A stretch of DNA of 64,000 bases from Hyphomicrobium sp. (GTDB lineage: Bacteria; Pseudomonadota; Alphaproteobacteria; Rhizobiales; Hyphomicrobiaceae), in assembly GCA_025351425.1 (NCBI GenBank), contig JANXVY010000040.1:1-64000 (forward strand), read 5' to 3'. How positions within the stretch are numbered: the stretch's first letter is position 1; each line of letters begins with the position of its first letter. The translations under genes and the position numbers were made by a program. The notes below the pieces were generated by a model that was given only the letters and a program-made list of their open reading frames with translations, had not been told where the DNA came from and ran no database searches. This document shows positions 46,301 to 54,275 of this stretch, in pieces.

Positions 46301-46969
46301 ATGCGCAACTTTTTCCTGCGGCAATTCGATTGGGTCGCGCTCAACGATCGCAGTTATGCGTTCATGTTCGAGAAGCTCGGGACCGAAGAAGTCGTCTCCG
46401 TCGATTGCGAGACCACCGGTCTCAACCCGCACAAAGACGACATCGTCACGATTGCCGCCGTGAAGATCCGCGGCAACAAGATTCTCACGCGCGAAGCGTT
46501 CCGGGTCAGTGTCAACCCGGAAGCGGTGATGCCGGCGACGTCGATCAAGGTGCACCAGATCAGAAAAAGCGATGTCGCGGCTGAGCGGCCCATCCGCAAG
46601 GTGCTGCCGGCGTTGCTGCGCTTCATCGGCAACCGGCCGCTGGTTGGATACTACATCGATTTCGATGTGCGGATGCTCAACAAAGACGTGTTCAACATGC
46701 TCAATATCGGGCTGCAGAATCCGTTGATCGACGTGTGCGACCTCTACTACAGCCGCAAGTACGGCACCGCGCCGCCGGGCACGCAGCTCGATCTGAAGTT
46801 CTCGTCGATCCAGCGCGACCTCGAGCTGCCCGTGCTGCAGGCGCACGACGCCTTCAACGATGCCGTGAGCGCCGCCCAAATGTACGTCGTGCTGAGCGAC
46901 ATGGCGAGGCGCGGCATCCGCCTCAAACGCTCCCGCGACTGGAGCCAGCCCAGCATGCCGTTAGGGTAG
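46301..46969 (+). CDS. DnaQ-like 3'-5' exonuclease
   Basis: A 222-residue DEDDh-type exonuclease. Exo I is VSVDCETTGLNP (Asp, Glu), Exo II is VGYYIDFDVRML, and Exo III is LQAHDAFNDAVSAAQMY (His, Asp). A GTG at 46298 overlaps as an alternative start. It begins 10 bases after the cNMP/CBS/DUF294 gene and is clearly cotranscribed with it. It is unlikely to be the replicative epsilon subunit because it lacks the polymerase-binding tail and sits in the acetate operon. Confidence 0.9.
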   Translation: MRNFFLRQFDWVALNDRSYAFMFEKLGTEEVVSVDCETTGLNPHKDDIVTIAAVKIRGNKILTREAFRVSVNPEAVMPATSIKVHQIRKSDVAAERPIRKVLPALLRFIGNRPLVGYYIDFDVRMLNKDVFNMLNIGLQNPLIDVCDLYYSRKYGTAPPGTQLDLKFSSIQRDLELPVLQAHDAFNDAVSAAQMYVVLSDMARRGIRLKRSRDWSQPSMPLG

Positions 46970-47103
46970 GCCGCAGGCGGAGCGCGTGGGGGCGATGCGA
47001 GCGATTTGCGGGTCGCAGTCGCGGGCGGCCAAGCAAGCGGGTCAATGCGCGCCGCTTGGCGCTCGCATGTGGACCGTTGCTGCGCGGAAATGGGTGCGAA
47101 TCG

Positions 47104-47131
47104 AAAAGGGCCGCCTTCCGGCAGCCCTTTG
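47104..47131 (-). terminator. Leftward terminator of the small basic protein gene
   Basis: On the minus strand AAAGGGCTGCC and GGCGGCCCTTTT form an imperfect stem ending in TTTT, 24 bases after the stop at 47155. Confidence 0.65.
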
Positions 47132-47154
47132 AAAGTCGCAAACGCGTGACCCGC

Positions 47155-47274
47155 TCACGCCTTCTTGGCGTTGCGTTCCTTCTTGGCGATCTTGGCTGCG
47201 CGCTTGTTGGCGTTTTCCATCTTGCGCTGGCGAGCTTGGATCTTCTTGCGCTTGCCGTCCGACATCGTGCTCAT
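47155..47274 (-). CDS. Small basic protein (39 aa)
   Basis: A short frame of 39 residues, MSTMSDGKRKKIQARQRKME followed by NANKRAAKIAKKERNAKKA. It is extremely lysine/arginine/alanine-rich and likely helical, so it may bind RNA or the ribosome. AAGGGA lies upstream of the start, and hairpin terminators lie on both sides, which argues for a real transcription unit. It follows rpsD. No family name is claimed. Confidence 0.6.
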   Translation of the reverse strand: MSTMSDGKRKKIQARQRKMENANKRAAKIAKKERNAKKA

Positions 47275-47303
47275 GGTCTCTATCCCTTATTGGAGAGGAT
47301 TGT

Positions 47304-47332
47304 GAAAAAGGGCAGCTTGCGGGCTGCCCTTT
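47304..47332 (-). terminator. Rho-independent terminator of rpsD
   Basis: On the minus strand AAAGGGCAG/CTGCCCTTT with an 8-base loop continues into TTTTTC, 22 bases after the rpsD stop. Confidence 0.85.
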
Positions 47333-47353
47333 AAACTTGTGAAACAGCTCGGA

Positions 47354-47971
47354 TCAACGCGAGTAGAACTCGACCACGAGGTTGGGTTCCATTTGGACGG
47401 GATAGGGTACGTCGGCCAGAGCCGGGATGCGTACGATCTTGACCGTCATCTTGGCGTGGTCGACGTCGAGGTAATCGGGCACGTCGCGCTCCGAACTCTT
47501 GACCGATTCCATCACCATCGGATTGCCACGTGCGGCTTCGCGCACTTCCACCACGTCGCCGACGCGAACGCGATAGCTCGGCACGGTCACGCGGCGGCCG
47601 TTCACCGTCACGTGGCCATGGCTCACAAACTGGCGGGCGGCGAACACGGTCGGCACGAACTTGGCGCGGTAGACGACCGACGCCAGGCGGCGCTCCAGCA
47701 GCCCAATCAGGTGCTCGGAGGTCGAGCCCTTCATGCGCGAGGCTTCCTTGTACGCCTTGAGGAACTGACGCTCGGTGATCGAGCCGTAGTAGCCTTTCAG
47801 CTTCTGCTTGGCCTTCAGCTGCTGTCCGAAGTCCGACTGCTTGGACACGCGGCGCTCGCCATGCTGGCCGGGGCGGGATTCTCTGTTATTCAACGGGCTC
47901 TTGGGCCGGCCCCAGATGTTCTCGCCCAGGCGGCGATCAATCTTATGCTTGGCTTGAATTCGTTTGGTCAT
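47354..47971 (-). CDS. rpsD: 30S ribosomal protein S4
   Basis: A 205-residue primary rRNA-binding protein of the small subunit. The N-terminus [20 protein letters not shown] lacks the zinc-finger cysteines of some S4 proteins, as is usual in alphaproteobacteria. [19 protein letters not shown] and the S4 RNA-binding domain ([30 protein letters not shown]) are present. It is monocistronic here with its own terminator. Confidence 0.98.
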   Translation of the reverse strand: MTKRIQAKHKIDRRLGENIWGRPKSPLNNRESRPGQHGERRVSKQSDFGQQLKAKQKLKGYYGSITERQFLKAYKEASRMKGSTSEHLIGLLERRLASVVYRAKFVPTVFAARQFVSHGHVTVNGRRVTVPSYRVRVGDVVEVREAARGNPMVMESVKSSERDVPDYLDVDHAKMTVKIVRIPALADVPYPVQMEPNLVVEFYSR

Positions 47972-48239
47972 AGTCGTTCAGCACTCCAAATAAATACGCC
48001 CCGCGGCCCCGATGGCCCCGGTCAGCGTGGAGCGCCCCCTCCTGTGCGGCCGGCAGGCCGCCGACAGAACCTCAGGATCATTCCCTAGGTTCGCGGGTAG
48101 CGCACTTTCAGTCGCCCAACACGTCAGCTGCCAGAGCAGCCGGTTCACAAGGGCGCAAAAATGAAAACGGGCCGCTGGTGCAGCCCGTCATCAGAGTGTC
48201 AACTACGGAATCGCGGTCCCGGCGTCAAGGGGCGCGGGG

Positions 48240-48938
48240 TTATTTCTTCTCGGCGGCCGGTTTCACAGCGGCTGGTGCGGGTTTTGCGGTCGCGGCGGGG
48301 GCTGCAGCTGCGGCGGGAGCTTCGGCGGCCGGGGCTGCCGCGGGGGCTGCCGCGGGGGCTGCGGCCAGGGCCGGGCCTGCCTTCACGTAGGCTGTGATGA
48401 CTTCCTTAACCTTGGCCTTCTGCTCGGGCGAGCACGTCTGATAGACGTCCTTGCCTTCTTCCACGACGACCTTCTTGTCGCCTTGGTCTTCGACCAGCTT
48501 GATTTTGCCCGTCAGCAACATCACCGTCGTCAGGTGGAGCTGGTTGATATAAAGCAGCTGCTGCTCGGTCCACTTCTTCTTTTCGATCTCGCGCTTCATC
48601 AGCGACTGGAAGTTCTGAACCTGATCATCGATCAGTTCGCAGATCTGGGCGTGGGCGGACATGCGGCCCACGCGCACCACTTCGCGGGCCACGTCGATCG
48701 GCACCATCACTTCTTCTTTTTTCTTCTTGTCGACGGTGATCGTCTTGCCGTCCGGCTTGGTGAACTGCTGGGGAACGAGCGACCACGCATAGTCCATGAA
48801 CGTCTGGATCGACTTGTCGCTCAGTTCCTCGGCTGCGATTGCCGGTGCGGCGATGCCCGTCGCAACGCTCCCGACCACGCCTGCCGCCAGGATAGCGACG
48901 AAACGCAAGCCCGCAGTGTGCCGTGTAACCCAGTTCAT
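48240..48938 (-). CDS. Exported protein with Ala/Pro-rich tail
   Basis: A 232-residue protein. The start at 48938 has GGGAG at the right distance; ATG at 48944 is possible. A signal peptide (GVVGSVATGIAAPAIAA) is followed by a ~130-residue helical domain with two conserved-looking cysteines (SAHAQICELIDDQVQNFQSL and DVYQTCSPEQKAKVKEVITA). The last ~40 residues are Ala/Pro repeats (AAAPAAAPAAAPAAEAP) ending in KPAAEKK. No family is recognised. Homopolymer-like repeats may vary in length between strains. Confidence 0.7.
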   Translation of the reverse strand: MNWVTRHTAGLRFVAILAAGVVGSVATGIAAPAIAAEELSDKSIQTFMDYAWSLVPQQFTKPDGKTITVDKKKKEEVMVPIDVAREVVRVGRMSAHAQICELIDDQVQNFQSLMKREIEKKKWTEQQLLYINQLHLTTVMLLTGKIKLVEDQGDKKVVVEEGKDVYQTCSPEQKAKVKEVITAYVKAGPALAAAPAAAPAAAPAAEAPAAAAAPAATAKPAPAAVKPAAEKK

Positions 48939-49279
48939 CCGCATCTCCCAATGCCCCTCAAAAGCCGAATAAGTCATATCCTGCACGGTTGTGGAGGTTT
49001 GCCGTCTTTCTGGCTCCAGCTGAAGCTGAGCGCAGATCGCGAGAGCAAGGTCCTTCGTCCGCAATGTCTGTCGCCGCTGTGATCCTAAGGCCGTCGTGTT
49101 CGTCGTTGCGTGTCGCGCCAGGGCAGCCGTACCCTTCGGTGCTGGCGGCTCATCAAGGCTTTGCCACGGAGTTCATCCACGGTGCCGTCACCGTGGTCTT
49201 GAGCTTCGCTGGGTTGCAAGCACCCGCGCTGTTTGGCTGGCCACTGGCTCTGATTAAAACATGTCCAGATCATGGCGCA

Positions 49280-50548
49280 CTATGTGGACGGTTTTCGTGC
49301 ACGGCCCTTGCCCTTCGCAAGCGTTGCAACAATGCCACGAAAGGTGCGCACCTCCTGCTCCGTCGGTTCGGCCCGCGCGAGCATCGTCTCCACCGTCAGC
49401 ATCACGCCCGGCGTCTTTTCGGCTGGATTGAAAAATCCAAGGCGCTCAAGCTCTTGCGCCATGTGGCCGGTCAGCCCCGCCAGCTCCGCCTTGGTCGCGC
49501 GGCGGTCCTGATTCATGTTCACGCCCGCATGCACGGGGCGCTCGAAAGTTGTCACACGGCCAAGTGTCGCGGCGGGGCTGGAGCGCATCCATTCATAGCC
49601 CATTATAAGCACCGCCTGGGCGAGGTTCAGCGAAGCGAACGCGCTGTTGACTGGAATCATCACCAGCGCATCGGCGCGGGCCACTTCATGCGTTTCGAGG
49701 CCGTTGCGTTCGCGGCCGAACAGGATGCCGCACCGTTCGCCCTGGCCGATCCGGCGGCGCATCTCGCCGATCGCCTGTTCCGGCGTCAGAACGGGTTTTC
49801 TCAAATCCCGCTGGCGGGCGGTCGTCGCGCACACCCAGGTCAGGTCGGCCATGGCTTCGCCCAGCGTTGGATGCGCGCTTGCCTCGTCGATGATGTAGTT
49901 CGCGCCGGAGGCCGCAATCCGCGCCTTCTCGTTGGGCCAGCCGTCGCGCGGCGCGATCAACCGCAGATCGTCGAGGCCAAAGTTGGCGCAGGCGCGCGCC
50001 ACCATGCCGATGTTGTCGGGCAGCTGGGGCTCCATCAGCAGCACGGCGGGCGATTGTCCCGCATCCTGGAACGCTTCGCCTTGGATGTGCGCCCGCCGCA
50101 GCCCATGGCGCAGCTTGCGTAAGCACCGGCGGGCCCAGAACCAGTAGTTTTCGCCCGACCACGTTTTGGCGAGCGCTTCCAAACCGGGCGTGTGCGCCGT
50201 CTGCGTGCCTTTGCCGAGTAGCCGCACCGAGCCGTCGCCGACAACGATCTCTTTGTGGCGCGCGATGAAGGTGTCGAGACTGTCGATGCCGTCGGCTTGC
50301 GTGCGCTGTTTGCAGCCGGGGCAGGTTGCGGCATCCGCCTCGCACTGCAATTGGGCGCAATAGGTCAGCAGCGGTTCCAGCGTGCCACGGTCGAGGCCAG
50401 GGATCGCGAGTTCAGCCAGCGCCACGTCGATCGTGCGCTCGTGGCAGGCGTGCACGATGTTTGCCACGGGACGCCCCGAGCGGGGATCCGTGGGGGTCAT
50501 ATGGCCCGCAGCGTCGGGCGTCAGCGTGATGGGTGCGGCGTCGGTCAA
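49280..50548 (-). CDS. trmJ: TrmJ-type tRNA 2'-O-methyltransferase fused to an unrecognised N-terminal domain
   Basis: A 422-residue protein. From about residue 166 it is a SPOUT-class TrmJ: AVLLMEPQLPDNIGMVARAC, LIAPRDGWPNEKARIAASGA, CGILFGRERNGLETHEVARA and ASLNLAQAVLIMGYEW form the trefoil knot. TrmJ methylates position 32 of tRNAs. The first ~165 residues are extra. They contain cysteines at 35, 64, 69, 76 and 79 (CAQLQCEADAATCPGCKQ) and the block TWSGENYWFWARRCLRKLRH. I do not recognise this domain; it may bind zinc. The start is TTG at 50548 or ATG at 50500. Confidence 0.88.
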   Translation of the reverse strand: MTDAAPITLTPDAAGHMTPTDPRSGRPVANIVHACHERTIDVALAELAIPGLDRGTLEPLLTYCAQLQCEADAATCPGCKQRTQADGIDSLDTFIARHKEIVVGDGSVRLLGKGTQTAHTPGLEALAKTWSGENYWFWARRCLRKLRHGLRRAHIQGEAFQDAGQSPAVLLMEPQLPDNIGMVARACANFGLDDLRLIAPRDGWPNEKARIAASGANYIIDEASAHPTLGEAMADLTWVCATTARQRDLRKPVLTPEQAIGEMRRRIGQGERCGILFGRERNGLETHEVARADALVMIPVNSAFASLNLAQAVLIMGYEWMRSSPAATLGRVTTFERPVHAGVNMNQDRRATKAELAGLTGHMAQELERLGFFNPAEKTPGVMLTVETMLARAEPTEQEVRTFRGIVATLAKGKGRARKPST

Positions 50549-50631
50549 TGGGGGTCTCTCGGGAGGATCGCCCCTGCTGAGTGTCAGGCCGGTCCTGCCG
50601 CGTCAACCCTGTGTATTCGAGGTTTCGCGGG

Positions 50632-51327
50632 TTAGCCTACCAGCGAGCCGACCGCGCTTTCGAACACGCCGCGGCCGTCCGAGCCGCCGAGCGCTTCTTC
50701 ATACATCCGTTCCGGGTGAGGCATCATTGCCACCACGCGGCGGCGCTCGTCGCAGATGCCAGCGATATTCGCCAGCGCGCCGTTGGGGTTTGCCGCTTGG
50801 TCGATTTTGCCCGTGCGGTCGCAATAGCGCATCACGATCCGGCCTTCGCCTTCCAGGCGCGCCAAGGTCTCCGGGCTGGTGAAATAGTTGCCTTCGGCAT
50901 GGGCTATCGGCACCTTGATCACTTGGCCCTTCGAATAGGCGTTGGTGAAGACCGTATCCGTCTGCTCAACCTTCAAGTGCACGTCGCGGCAGGTGAAGCG
51001 CAGCGATTCGTTTCGCATCAGCACGCCCGGCAGCAGGCCCGCCTCCGTCACGATCTGGAAGCCGTTACAGATGCCCAGCACCGGCGTACCCGCTTTCGCT
51101 TTCGCCACCACGTCGCGCATGATCGCCGAATGGGCCGCCATCGCGCCACAACGCAGATAGTCGCCGTACGAAAATCCGCCCGGGATAACGATGATGTCGC
51201 TCGCCGGCACGCTCGCATCGTTGTGCCAGACCATTGACACGTTCGCGCCCACCGTGCGCTCCAGCGCGACCTTCACGTCGCGGTCGCAGTTGGAGCCGGG
51301 GAAGACGATGACGGATGCGCGCAGCAT
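50632..51327 (-). CDS. purQ: Phosphoribosylformylglycinamidine synthase subunit PurQ
   Basis: A 231-residue glutaminase subunit of FGAM synthase. It supplies ammonia for the fourth step of purine synthesis with PurS and PurL. The class I amidotransferase triad is visible: Cys87 in LGICNGFQIV and His-Pro-Glu in MMPHPERM. The start at 51327 gives MLRASVIVFPGSNCDRDV; the frame to 51369 is not conserved. purL, often adjacent, is not in the window. Confidence 0.96.
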   Translation of the reverse strand: MLRASVIVFPGSNCDRDVKVALERTVGANVSMVWHNDASVPASDIIVIPGGFSYGDYLRCGAMAAHSAIMRDVVAKAKAGTPVLGICNGFQIVTEAGLLPGVLMRNESLRFTCRDVHLKVEQTDTVFTNAYSKGQVIKVPIAHAEGNYFTSPETLARLEGEGRIVMRYCDRTGKIDQAANPNGALANIAGICDERRRVVAMMPHPERMYEEALGGSDGRGVFESAVGSLVG

Positions 51328-51349
51328 GCGGGCCTCGATGGAAAGCTGA

Positions 51350-51395
51350 GAGAAGGCCAGGGGGCGCACCCCCTGGACCCGCGGACCTAAGTTAA
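51350..51395. repeat. GC-rich intergenic repeat before purQ
   Basis: GAGAGAAGGCCAGGGGGC is followed by GCACCCCCTGGACCCGCG and GACCTAAG. This is the closest relative of the copy after gltA (7022-7068). Confidence 0.65.
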
Positions 51396-51439
51396 GCGAT
51401 CTCTATGCCAGCTCCCGCGCGCTTCGTCCAATGCGTCAT

Positions 51440-51468
51440 ACCAGCGGTCAAAACTTTTGAGCGCCGGT
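51440..51468. repeat. Palindrome ACCAGCGGTCAAAA-C-TTTTGAGCGCCGGT
   Basis: Near-identical to the palindrome at 19536-19564, with the same central TCAAAACTTTTGA. It sits directly after the stop codon of the peptidase gene. Confidence 0.7.
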
Positions 51469-51469
51469 C

Positions 51470-51919
51470 TCAGTTGCCCGAGGGGCGGTTCAGCGCCACG
51501 AAGTGATAGCCGACGTCGACGTGGATATGGTCCATGTCCGAATAGGTCATGGTGCCGCCGTTGTGGTGGTTGTTGATCAGCCAGTTCAGCACCTGCTTCT
51601 TCTTGCCGGATGCACGGAAATCGATGGCTTGGCCCGACGCGTGTTTGGACGGGCGGCCCGAGGTCGCGATGCGGGCGCCGGGGCGGCAGGTCGAGATGAT
51701 TTCGACACGGCCGAAATGGGATTCTATGGTGTTGAGCAGTGCGCGGGCGTCGCTCGTCAGGCAGCCGCGCGAGGTGCCACCGTCAGTTTCGCGGGCGTAG
51801 CCGGTCACGGAGCGGTGATGCATCTTGGCGCCGTCGCCGGAATGGCGTTTGGCGTGGGCGCTGGCGGGGGCAAGGGCTGCAACGGCGACGGTCAAGGCAA
51901 CGAGAATGAATTTACGCAT
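51470..51919 (-). CDS. YcbK-like M15-type peptidoglycan peptidase
   Basis: A 149-residue exported protein. A signal peptide (MRKFILVALTVAVAALAPAS) precedes a D-Ala-D-Ala carboxypeptidase-like domain. Zinc ligands are suggested by SKHASGQAIDFRA (His, Asp) and DMDHIHVDVG (His). SDARALLNTIESHFGRVEII and TCRPG are typical of the group. It probably trims peptidoglycan. It lies upstream of purQ on the same strand but is unrelated to purine synthesis. Confidence 0.85.
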   Translation of the reverse strand: MRKFILVALTVAVAALAPASAHAKRHSGDGAKMHHRSVTGYARETDGGTSRGCLTSDARALLNTIESHFGRVEIISTCRPGARIATSGRPSKHASGQAIDFRASGKKKQVLNWLINNHHNGGTMTYSDMDHIHVDVGYHFVALNRPSGN

Positions 51920-52364
51920 GATGTTCCTCTAGAAAGGCCATGTTGATGTGAGCGCCGCCGGGTGGGAGCGCGCCGCGTCGTGGCGCTGCCGGCGGTCATG
52001 CCCCGGACCCGTGTTGGGACCGGTGGGGGCAAGCAGGTTTGGAGCGGCCGCAATCGCCAGCCGGTCCCGTGCATAAATTCCACTCCGCACGGGCCGTGGT
52101 CCTGAGGACGGGGCGAGATGTGGGAGCGACCGCGGCGCCTTGCGGGTTACGCCCTGCAACCGTTGTGCGGTGCACCAAATAAGAAAATGCGGCGAAAATG
52201 CGACGCCGTCCGTCCCGCCTCAACTTTGGGTGCCGGCCGCCAAGGGAATCGGTCCAGTAGTGAACGGTGGTTTTTGGACACTCCCCAGTTCCACTCAGTG
52301 CGTGCGGCCCGCCATCCGACGATAACCGCAGCGCTTTGCGCGCAGTCTCAAGGGATTGATTTCA
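51920..52364. other. Intergenic stretch between divergent genes
   Basis: This 445-base gap lies between the leftward peptidase gene and the rightward HdeA-like gene and must hold both promoters. No coding frame, SOS box, CtrA box or EcfG promoter was recognised in it. Confidence 0.5.
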
Positions 52365-52937
52365 ATGAACAAACTGATACTGTCACTCGTTTCTGCCGTC
52401 CTCATCACTGCGTGCGCGGCTCAGGCGTCCGCCGAGGTCATCGATACCTCGACGATCGCTTGCGAGAAGCTCGTTGCGGCCTACAAAGCCAAGACCGAGG
52501 GCAGCGTCGGCTTTGTCAACGGCATCCTGAACTGGATGGGCGGATATCACGCGACTGAAAAGCAGGGCACGGTCGTCGATTGGAAGAAGCTTTCGAAGGC
52601 CATCGACCAGACGATCGAATATTGCGCCGAACATCCCAACGTCGGGGTCATGTCGGCCTCTGAGAAGTTCATGGGCGAGCAGATCGAAGAGGCGGGACCC
52701 GAAGCGCTCGATGTCGCGATCGTGACCTGTGAGAATACGCTCAGCGCGAACAGCATCGCGACCGGCAACACCTTCATGTGGCTGTCGGGCTATCACACGA
52801 GCACCAACAAAGAGTCGACCATGCTCGACATCGAGAAGTTCAAGCAGCACATCACGCAGATCGCAGAGTACTGCGTGGCCAATCCGAAAACGGGCCTTGT
52901 CACAGCCAGCGAAAAGTTCATGGCCGACAAAGAATAG
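52365..52937 (+). CDS. Exported protein with two HdeA-like domains
   Basis: A 190-residue periplasmic protein. AAGGGA precedes the start at 52365, and the signal peptide is LILSLVSAVLITACAAQASA. Two similar domains follow: residues 33-105 (CEKLVAAYKAKTEGSVGFVN, then ILNWMGGYH and TIEYCAEHPNVGVMSASEKF) and residues 122-190 (CENTLSANSIATGNTFMWLS, GYHTSTNK, QIAEYCVANPKTGLVTASEK). Each keeps the cysteine pair that forms the HdeA disulfide (33/87, 122/170). HdeA prevents periplasmic aggregation at low pH; a covalent tandem mimics its dimer. Confidence 0.85.
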   Translation: MNKLILSLVSAVLITACAAQASAEVIDTSTIACEKLVAAYKAKTEGSVGFVNGILNWMGGYHATEKQGTVVDWKKLSKAIDQTIEYCAEHPNVGVMSASEKFMGEQIEEAGPEALDVAIVTCENTLSANSIATGNTFMWLSGYHTSTNKESTMLDIEKFKQHITQIAEYCVANPKTGLVTASEKFMADKE

Positions 52938-52954
52938 GTTTCCGGCGTCTTGAC

Positions 52955-52992
52955 GCGCTCCAGCCGCAGTCATGGTCTTGCGGTTGGAGCGC
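52955..52992. terminator. Bidirectional hairpin between convergent genes
   Basis: A 14-bp stem, GCGCTCCAGCCGCA with TGCGGTTGGAGCGC (one G-T pair), and a 10-base loop lie between the HdeA-like gene and the DUF6455 gene. No clear T-run. Confidence 0.55.
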
Positions 52993-53002
52993 TGCGCACG
53001 CG

Positions 53003-53332
53003 TCACCCTAAGGGTTCGGGCTCTTTGAGCGGCAGGCCCGAGATGCTGGCGGTGTTGGGGCAATAGGCTCGGGACCGTTCGTTGAATTCGCCGGTTGCGA
53101 TGTCGCGCGAGCATTTGCCTTTGACTTCGCACCCGCTGCACGATTTGGCCAGCTGCCGGAACAGATCGGGCTGGTCGTCAAGCACCTGATCGGCGTCGAT
53201 GCCCGCCTCTTCGAGCCGCTGCAGCAGCAGCACACCCCGATCGCCAGGCGTTGCCGCGTGTGCGCTGTCGCGCCGTGCCACGAGCCAGGGACCGTTCGTC
53301 CCACGCCAGCGCCGGGTATCCATTTCCGCCAT
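53003..53332 (-). CDS. DUF6455-like protein
   Basis: A 109-residue cytoplasmic protein. After a short helical region (LLQRLEEAGIDADQVLDDQP) it has four conserved cysteines in the pattern CSGCEVKGKC and, later, YCPN. This matches the small cysteine family DUF6455 of alphaproteobacteria, whose function is unknown but which could bind a metal. The start at 53332 is ATG; ATG at 53323 is possible. Confidence 0.75.
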   Translation of the reverse strand: MAEMDTRRWRGTNGPWLVARRDSAHAATPGDRGVLLLQRLEEAGIDADQVLDDQPDLFRQLAKSCSGCEVKGKCSRDIATGEFNERSRAYCPNTASISGLPLKEPEPLG

Positions 53333-53466
53333 CTCCGTTGCAACTGAACAGGGCCGAGATCGCTCGGTAGCACTGCTTGGCTGCTGCTCGCTTGACCTTG
53401 GTCAAGCCGTCGGCAGCGGCGGTGCGCTTCAGGGCCGCGGACGGTGCTGGATGGGCTGCACGTGGA

Positions 53467-53982
53467 TTACTCGCGGCGGCAGGTGCCTTTTTCCAGGCCG
53501 GCGATGCCGGTACCGAGAAATGTCGAGGCGGAAAATGCGAGCGTGGTGCTGGTGAGCGCGAGGACCGACAGCAGCTCGTTGGCGGCAAGGGCCACAGGGT
53601 CTGCAGGTTTGGGCGCCCAGAGTACGAAATCTGGCCATTGGGTCTTCAGCGGTGCGAATTCGATCTCGCAGCCCGAGGCGCACGCCGTGCGCTGGCGCGC
53701 GGCCAGAGAGGCGGTGTGGTCTGACTGAACATCGAGGATGGTCCAGCTGCCGGTGCGGCGGCTTGCGGCCTCATCCACGAAGGTCAGCGCAATGCGTATC
53801 GTGCCCGACGAACTGGCGGCGGCGGGGGCTACGGACACGGCCTGGGTGTCACAGGCAAGTATCACGCGGGCACCTGGTTCGAACTTCAACAGCGGTTCGG
53901 CGGCAAGCGCGGGGCCCGCCGTCAGGGCCGCCAGAGAAAGTGCCACCAAGGAGGCGCATTTTATCTGCGCACTTTTGCGCAT
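53467..53982 (-). CDS. Exported protein of unknown function
   Basis: A 171-residue protein with a signal peptide (SLVALSLAALTAGPALAA). The mature part is a beta-rich domain (KFEPGARVILACDTQAVSVA, then RRTGSWTILDVQSDHTASLA) with three cysteines, followed by a hydrophobic C-terminal segment (NELLSVLALTSTTLAFSAST) that may be a membrane anchor. Its start codon immediately follows the purS stop, so it is cotranscribed with purS. Confidence 0.65.
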   Translation of the reverse strand: MRKSAQIKCASLVALSLAALTAGPALAAEPLLKFEPGARVILACDTQAVSVAPAAASSSGTIRIALTFVDEAASRRTGSWTILDVQSDHTASLAARQRTACASGCEIEFAPLKTQWPDFVLWAPKPADPVALAANELLSVLALTSTTLAFSASTFLGTGIAGLEKGTCRRE

Positions 53983-54225
53983 TCAGGCGACCAGCTCATA
54001 CGAGTAGTTCTCGATCACGGTGTTGGCGAGCAGGTCCTTGCACATGCGCTCGATCGCGTCCTTGGCGGCGGCTTCGTTGTTTTCCGCCAGCTCGACTTCG
54101 ATGTACTTGCCCTGGCGCACGTCATTGACGCCGCTAAAGCCGAGCGATCCTAACGCAGACTGGATGGCCTTGCCCTGCGGGTCCAGGACGCCGTTCTTCA
54201 GGGTGATCTTGATGCGTGCTTTCAT
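53983..54225 (-). CDS. purS: Phosphoribosylformylglycinamidine synthase subunit PurS
   Basis: An 80-residue subunit that joins PurQ and PurL in the multi-protein FGAM synthase of Gram-positives and alphaproteobacteria. The sequence KARIKITLKNGVLDPQGKAI is followed by LGFSGVNDVRQGKYIEVEL, the family pattern. It follows purC by 50 bases that include a hairpin repeat. Confidence 0.95.
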   Translation of the reverse strand: MKARIKITLKNGVLDPQGKAIQSALGSLGFSGVNDVRQGKYIEVELAENNEAAAKDAIERMCKDLLANTVIENYSYELVA

Positions 54226-54237
54226 GGGTTCCCCAAT

Positions 54238-54268
54238 CCCCTCTCCCCGTCAAGTACGGGGAGAGGGG
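54238..54268. repeat. Intergenic hairpin repeat (CCCTCTCCCC family), copy 2
   Basis: A perfect 13-bp stem (CCCCTCTCCCCGT and its complement) with a 5-base loop lies between purC and purS. It matches the hairpin at 443-471. Sited within an operon, it could alter mRNA stability or translation of purS. Confidence 0.75.
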
Positions 54269-54275
54269 AGTTCCT

